Assembly (NCBI GenBank): GCA_948485625.1
Contig: CAOMRW010000015.1
Location: 1 to 36,522, forward strand
Length of the DNA stretch: 36,522 nucleotides
From: an uncultured Clostridia bacterium
GTDB taxonomy: Bacteria; Bacillota; Clostridia; TANB77; CAG-508
Reading direction: 5' to 3'
In this document: positions 32,930 through 36,522 of the stretch, in pieces
Numbering within the stretch: position 1 is the stretch's first letter
Layout: each line of letters starts with the position of its first letter
Position numbers and translations under genes: made by a program
The notes under the pieces: generated by a model
What the model was told of the DNA's origin: nothing
What the model saw: only the letters and a program-made list of their open reading frames with translations
Databases searched by the model: none

Positions 32930-32949
32930 TTTATTAATATTTATATATT

Positions 32950-33135
32950 TTATGCATTCAATTTTGCAATTACTTCTTCTACATCTATTCCATGTACAGC
33001 ACATGCTTCCTCTAATGTTTCCATTTGTGATGCAGGGCATCCTAAGCAATGCATTCCTATTTCTAATAATATTTCTGCTTTTTCTGGTGCTTTTTCTAGT
33101 ATTTCACCTATTTTTGTATCTTTATTAAATTCCAT
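32950..33135 (-). CDS. DUF1858-domain small protein
   Basis: The 61-residue protein is essentially one DUF1858 domain: TKIGEILEKAPEKAEILLEIGMHCLGCPAS, with the CxxC pair (HCLGC) and a helical GIDVEEVIAKLNA end. The domain also occurs at the N-terminus of di-iron repair proteins of the ScdA type and near hybrid-cluster proteins, and is thought to bind or help handle metal or redox centres; no specific function is proven. GAGGAGGGAAAAAT before the ATG is a strong ribosome site. Confidence 0.88.
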   Translation of the reverse strand: MEFNKDTKIGEILEKAPEKAEILLEIGMHCLGCPASQMETLEEACAVHGIDVEEVIAKLNA

Positions 33136-33246
33136 ATTTTTCCCTCCTCAATTTTTGTTTACAAAATAATTTTACCATATTTTTCTAAAAAAGTATAGAC
33201 AAAATCAAAAAAATGTTGTATATTTTTAACTTAGTAAGGCGGTGAG

Positions 33247-33393
33247 ATTATTTTTAGTCTAATTGATTTATTTTTTATCATATTTATTATTAATCTTTTT
33301 ATTACTTTATATTCATTATATACTTTTTTCGAAGTAAAAATATTACATATTCGTCAAGGTTCAAAGTTAAAAATTAAAAAGGAGGGATTTTAA
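33247..33393 (+). CDS. Possible 48-residue membrane peptide before the coupling ATPase gene
   Basis: Downstream of an in-frame TAA (33235), an open frame encodes a hydrophobic helix (SLIDLFFIIFIINLFITLYS), then a basic tail VKILHIRQGSKLKIKKEGF and a TAA at 33391. No ATG, GTG or TTG lies in frame; AGGCGGTGAG at 33237-33246 is ribosome-site-like, so an ATT start near 33247-33250 is conceivable. The ribosome site of the next gene lies inside its last codons. It is in the same frame as that gene, separated only by the stop. It may be a small transfer protein or an eroded N-terminal extension of the ATPase. Confidence 0.3.
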   Translation: MIFSLIDLFFIIFIINLFITLYSLYTFFEVKILHIRQGSKLKIKKEGF

Positions 33394-35088
33394 ATATTAA
33401 AATATAAAATTATTTTTTGTTTATTTTTTACTTTTATTTCTTGTTTGATTTCTTTTTCTATTTTCTATCCTATTTTTGTGGCTGATGAAGTTATTATAAC
33501 TTATGGTATACATCCTTTTGATATCTGTACTGATAATGCTTTACTTTGGAAATATATAAAAAATATTTTTGTTATTACCTATATTTTCTCTAATATTATA
33601 TTTCTTAGATTTTTATTTAATAAATTTTTTATTAACTTTTTTGTCAAAAATGCTAATTCTTCTTTGAAAAATAATTATGACAAGGATTTAAGCTCTAATC
33701 TAAATCTATTGATAGGAAAAGATTTTAATACAGATATGAATATATATATTCCTGAAAGTGGTTTATATCAAAATTTTTTGATTACTGGTACTATTGGTTC
33801 TGGTAAGACTTCATCTGCTATGTATCCATTTACTAAACAGTTATTAAAATATAATAGTGAGAATTTAGATGATAAAATAGGAATGTTAATTCTAGATGTT
33901 AAAGGAAATTATTGTAATCAAGTTATAGAATATGCTAAACAGTTTAATTTGGAAAATGACTTAATTGTCATAGGATTAAATTCAGATAAATTTTATAATC
34001 CATTGCATAAACCTAATTTAAATCCTATTGTTTTAGCTAATCGATTAAAAACTATATTAACTTTATTTTCCGAAAATAATTCTGAATCTTTTTGGTTAGA
34101 TAAAGCTGAACAAATTTTATGTGAATGTATAAAACTTTGTCGATTATACAACAACAATTATGTTACTTTTTCTGAAATACATAAATTAATAACTATTCCT
34201 AATTATTATAAAGAAAAAATTAAGTTATTAAGAGAACTTTTTATTTCATGTAAATTTAATAATAAACAAATCTATGAGTTAAATGAATGTTTAAATTTTT
34301 TTCAGAAAGAATTTGAAAATTTGGATTCTAGAACTAAAGGTATTCTAATTTCTGAAATAACAAGAATTACTAATACTTTTATCTCTGATTATGATGTCCA
34401 TTCAATATTTTCTCCCCCTAAAGAAAAGCTTAATTTTTTAGGTTTTGATGATGTAATTAAATCTGGGAAAATTGTTGTTCTTAATATGAATATTTCTGAA
34501 TACAGTTTGCTTTCTAAAATAATTGCTACTTATTTAAAATTAGATTTTCAAACTGAAGTATTATCTTCTTTATCTAATGGTTATAAACGAAAGACTGCAT
34601 TTATTTGTGATGAATATGATAAATATTGTACAAAAACAGATAGTGATTTTTTCTCTTTAAGTAGAGAATCTAAATGTATAAATATTATTAGTACTCAAAG
34701 TTATTCATCTTTAAAGAATACTTTAAAGGATGAAAGTTCTGTTAAAGTAATAACTCAAAATTTAATTAATAAGATTTGGTTTAGATCAGATGATATTTTT
34801 ACAATTGAAGAGGCACAAAAACAGTTAGGAAAAGAAGAAAAAGAAAAATTTTCTAAAACTATTTCTGAAAGTGCTAGGGAAACTAATTTTAATTATATAA
34901 CTAATAGTCTAAATTCTCTAGGTTCTAATATTTCTGAGTCTTATAATTCATATTATCAAACAGATTATATTTATGATACTAACTTTTTTACTAGACATCT
35001 TGATACTTTTACTGCCCTTACTTTTTTATCTAATGGTAATAAAATTTGTGAACCTACTAAAGTTCAAATGTTACCTTATTTTAAATAA
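33394..35088 (+). CDS. VirD4/TraG-like type IV coupling ATPase
   Basis: The protein couples DNA to a conjugative secretion channel at the inner membrane. Two or more N-terminal membrane helices precede a RecA-type motor. Walker A GTIGSGKT is followed by the block GMLILDVKGNY. Walker B is TAFICDEYDKY, and SLSRESKCINIISTQSY follows, as in VirD4/TraG proteins. Total length is about 564 residues. The frame is open back to ATA at 33394, which sits 7 bp after a perfect GGAGGG (33381-33386). The first standard start, TTG 33445, has no ribosome site and would cut away a membrane helix, so I favour the non-standard upstream start. It is the first clear gene of the plus-strand transfer module, 17 bp before the pilin gene. 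Confidence 0.85.
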   Translation: MLKYKIIFCLFFTFISCLISFSIFYPIFVADEVIITYGIHPFDICTDNALLWKYIKNIFVITYIFSNIIFLRFLFNKFFINFFVKNANSSLKNNYDKDLSSNLNLLIGKDFNTDMNIYIPESGLYQNFLITGTIGSGKTSSAMYPFTKQLLKYNSENLDDKIGMLILDVKGNYCNQVIEYAKQFNLENDLIVIGLNSDKFYNPLHKPNLNPIVLANRLKTILTLFSENNSESFWLDKAEQILCECIKLCRLYNNNYVTFSEIHKLITIPNYYKEKIKLLRELFISCKFNNKQIYELNECLNFFQKEFENLDSRTKGILISEITRITNTFISDYDVHSIFSPPKEKLNFLGFDDVIKSGKIVVLNMNISEYSLLSKIIATYLKLDFQTEVLSSLSNGYKRKTAFICDEYDKYCTKTDSDFFSLSRESKCINIISTQSYSSLKNTLKDESSVKVITQNLINKIWFRSDDIFTIEEAQKQLGKEEKEKFSKTISESARETNFNYITNSLNSLGSNISESYNSYYQTDYIYDTNFFTRHLDTFTALTFLSNGNKICEPTKVQMLPYFK

Positions 35089-35105
35089 TACTGAAAGGAG
35101 TTTTT

Positions 35106-35447
35106 ATGTTAAGATTTAAAAAAATTGTATTTTTTATTTTATTTATCATTTTATTATTTATTGTTTTGTTTTTTACTTTTTCTTCTTCTTGTTTTGCTTT
35201 AGGTGAACCTAAATTAGTTTCTAAGGTCAATTCTGCTTTTGAAACTATAGAAAGTTGGCTTTTAAAAATTGCTACTCCTGCTGCTGCTGTCGCTGTAGGA
35301 ACTGGAGTTTTTATGAAAAAATTTAGCTTTGGAGATGAAGATAGAATAAGAACTGGTAAAAAAATTATTAAGGGTTCTTTGTTTTCTTATGCTTTTATTC
35401 TTGCAATTGATTTAATTTTATCAGCAATAAAATCTTTAATTAGTTAG
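35106..35447 (+). CDS. VirB2/Maff2-like T4SS pilin-type membrane protein
   Basis: The 113-residue protein has a long N-terminal signal-like helix (about 6-35, ending SSSCFALGEP). A second hydrophobic stretch is ATPAAAVAVGTGVFMKKFSF (about 57-76). A basic loop GDEDRIRTGKKIIKGS leads to a third helix (SYAFILAIDLILSAIKSL). This is the size and layout of the small VirB2/Maff2 membrane proteins that sit between the coupling ATPase and the VirB6-like gene in Firmicutes conjugative elements. GAAAGGAG precedes the ATG. Confidence 0.75.
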   Translation: MLRFKKIVFFILFIILLFIVLFFTFSSSCFALGEPKLVSKVNSAFETIESWLLKIATPAAAVAVGTGVFMKKFSFGDEDRIRTGKKIIKGSLFSYAFILAIDLILSAIKSLIS

Positions 35448-35455
35448 GAGGAAAA

Positions 35456-36331
35456 TTGGAACAGACGAATATAACTCAAATTATAATTGATACAATAAAT
35501 ACTATTCTTGGTAATCTATTTAGTTCTATTGATAATAGTTTGTATTCTTTATTAGATGATATAACTTTTATTAATTCAGATATTTTGAATGATAAAAATT
35601 TTGAGTACATCTTTGGTACATCTACTTCAAATGGTATTTTATTAATTGCTAATTCTTTACTTTTAGGATTAATTCTATATTTTGCAATACGTTATTTGCT
35701 TTCTCATTTTACATATTCACAAATAGAGAGGCCTCATAGTTTTCTACTTAAGTTAGTTATTTGTGGAATTTGTATGAATTGTTCCTATTTTTTATTATCT
35801 CAATTTCTGGATATTTTTTCTAATGTTTCTTTATCTATTAGAAATTTAGGTGAAAGTTTATTTAATAAAAATATTTGTTTTTCTGAACTTATTTTGGATA
35901 TTAATACTAATATTTCTGTTGATACTTCTTCTATTGATATTTTTTCTTTAGATGGATTAATTAAGGGTACTATTTCTTTTTCTCTTTTAAGTTTGGTGTT
36001 TTCTTATTCTTTTAGATATGTATTGATAAAAATTTTTATTTTAATATGCCCTTTTGCAATTTTATCAAATTCATTAACTTCTACATCTTGGTTTTTTAAA
36101 TCTTGGTTTAAAAATTTATTTTCTTTACTTTTTATTCAAATTATTGTATCAATTATTTTATTAATATTATTCTCTATTGATTATTCTTCTACTAATCTTT
36201 TTTCAAAATTTATTTATATTGCTGGCCTTTATGCTTTAATCAAAGCAAATTCTTTTGTAAGAGATTTTTTAGGTGGTATATCCACAGATATTTCACAAAA
36301 TGTTAATAACTTTTCTAAATTTTTTAAATAA
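35456..36331 (+). CDS. VirB6/TrbL-like conjugation membrane protein
   Basis: The 291-residue protein starts with TTG right after GGAGGAAAA. An amphipathic N-terminus (TQIIIDTINTILGNLFSSID) leads to several membrane helices at about 57-82, 97-115, 172-205, 220-240 and 246-262. This matches the VirB6/TrbL channel proteins of Gram-positive conjugative systems (often 250-300 residues). The gene starts 8 bp after the pilin stop, so it is in the same operon. The VirB4 ATPase and other channel genes expected next are beyond the window or cut off. Confidence 0.75.
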   Translation: MEQTNITQIIIDTINTILGNLFSSIDNSLYSLLDDITFINSDILNDKNFEYIFGTSTSNGILLIANSLLLGLILYFAIRYLLSHFTYSQIERPHSFLLKLVICGICMNCSYFLLSQFLDIFSNVSLSIRNLGESLFNKNICFSELILDINTNISVDTSSIDIFSLDGLIKGTISFSLLSLVFSYSFRYVLIKIFILICPFAILSNSLTSTSWFFKSWFKNLFSLLFIQIIVSIILLILFSIDYSSTNLFSKFIYIAGLYALIKANSFVRDFLGGISTDISQNVNNFSKFFK

Positions 36332-36386
36332 TTTTATTTTTTAGTATTTATTTTGTATTTATATATTTTTGTTTTAATTTATTTTT

Positions 36387-36522
36387 ATTTTATATATTTT
36401 TATTTTAATTTATTTTTATTTTATTTATTTTTATTTTATTTATTTTTATTTTATTATTTTTATTTTATTATTTTTATTTTATTTATTTTTATTTTATTTA
36501 TTTTTATTTTATTTATTTTTAT
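36387..36522. repeat. 14-15-bp AT tandem repeats at the window edge
   Basis: About nine units of TATTTATTTTTATTT and the shorter TATTATTTTTATTT run to the last base; similar but less regular sequence begins near 36340. The repeat follows the VirB6-like stop. No gene was seen in 36332-36522. Confidence 0.8.

Noticed and set aside
32861..33049. Second minus-strand frame overlapping the DUF1858 gene
   Set aside because: It overlaps the recognised DUF1858 frame, has no ribosome site and a low-complexity tail.
36387..36522. AT repeats as a replication origin or iterons
   Set aside because: No DnaA-box-like or replication-gene context; units are pure low-complexity sequence.

Overview
The window is about 36.5 kb of very AT-rich DNA from a low-GC Bacillota, most likely an uncultured gut-type Clostridia. 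The evidence is the strong GGAGG ribosome sites, frequent TTG/GTG starts, a sortase-anchored surface protein, DUF1858 and DUF378 proteins, an ABC-F ATPase, Tex, a CorA transporter, a VanW protein and a one-module NRPS with a reductase end of the kind known from gut Clostridia. The species cannot be fixed from this sequence alone.

Region 1 (1-3.3 kb): a tRNA-Arg(ACG) followed by a degraded integrated element. It holds the C-terminal stub of a tyrosine integrase, an intact AbiEii/AbiEi type IV toxin-antitoxin pair with a perfect 17-bp inverted-repeat operator, a broken unknown gene, and a decayed copy of the 3' half of the same tRNA at 3251-3297 that looks like the far attachment site. Region 2 (3.4-11.3 kb): a sortase-anchored repeat-rich surface protein, an 844-residue protein joining an adenosine-deaminase-like domain to a SLOG/DprA-like C-terminal domain, an M23 peptidase and a frameshifted HtrA-type protease. 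Region 3 (11.4-19.2 kb): an NRPS (C-A-T-R) predicted to release an acyl-amino-acid aldehyde or alcohol, then a six-TM sensor histidine kinase and a REC-HD-GYP regulator, with a 42-bp perfect-arm hairpin between the last two.

Region 4 (19.2-27.6 kb): housekeeping genes (tex, ABC-F, CapA-like protein, corA, DUF378). A REP-associated tyrosine transposase (RAYT), bounded by 29-bp inverted REP-like hairpins, lies between the ABC-F gene and tex. Region 5 (27.6-33.1 kb): tRNA-Lys(CTT), a Nudix hydrolase, a VanW protein, a small starch-binding-like protein, an SDR reductase resembling the EF-P 5-aminopentanone reductase, a tRNA cluster Lys(TTT)-Glu(TTC)-Thr(TGT), and DUF1858. Region 6 (33.2 kb to the end): the first genes of a conjugative type IV secretion module (VirD4/TraG-like coupling ATPase, VirB2/Maff2-like pilin, VirB6/TrbL-like membrane protein), then a run of 14-15-bp tandem repeats to the window edge.

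The most promising leads are the deaminase-SLOG fusion, the NRPS with its two-component neighbours, the tRNA-bounded AbiE remnant, and two unrelated REP-like hairpin families. Gene calls rest on motif reading by eye; no database search was run.
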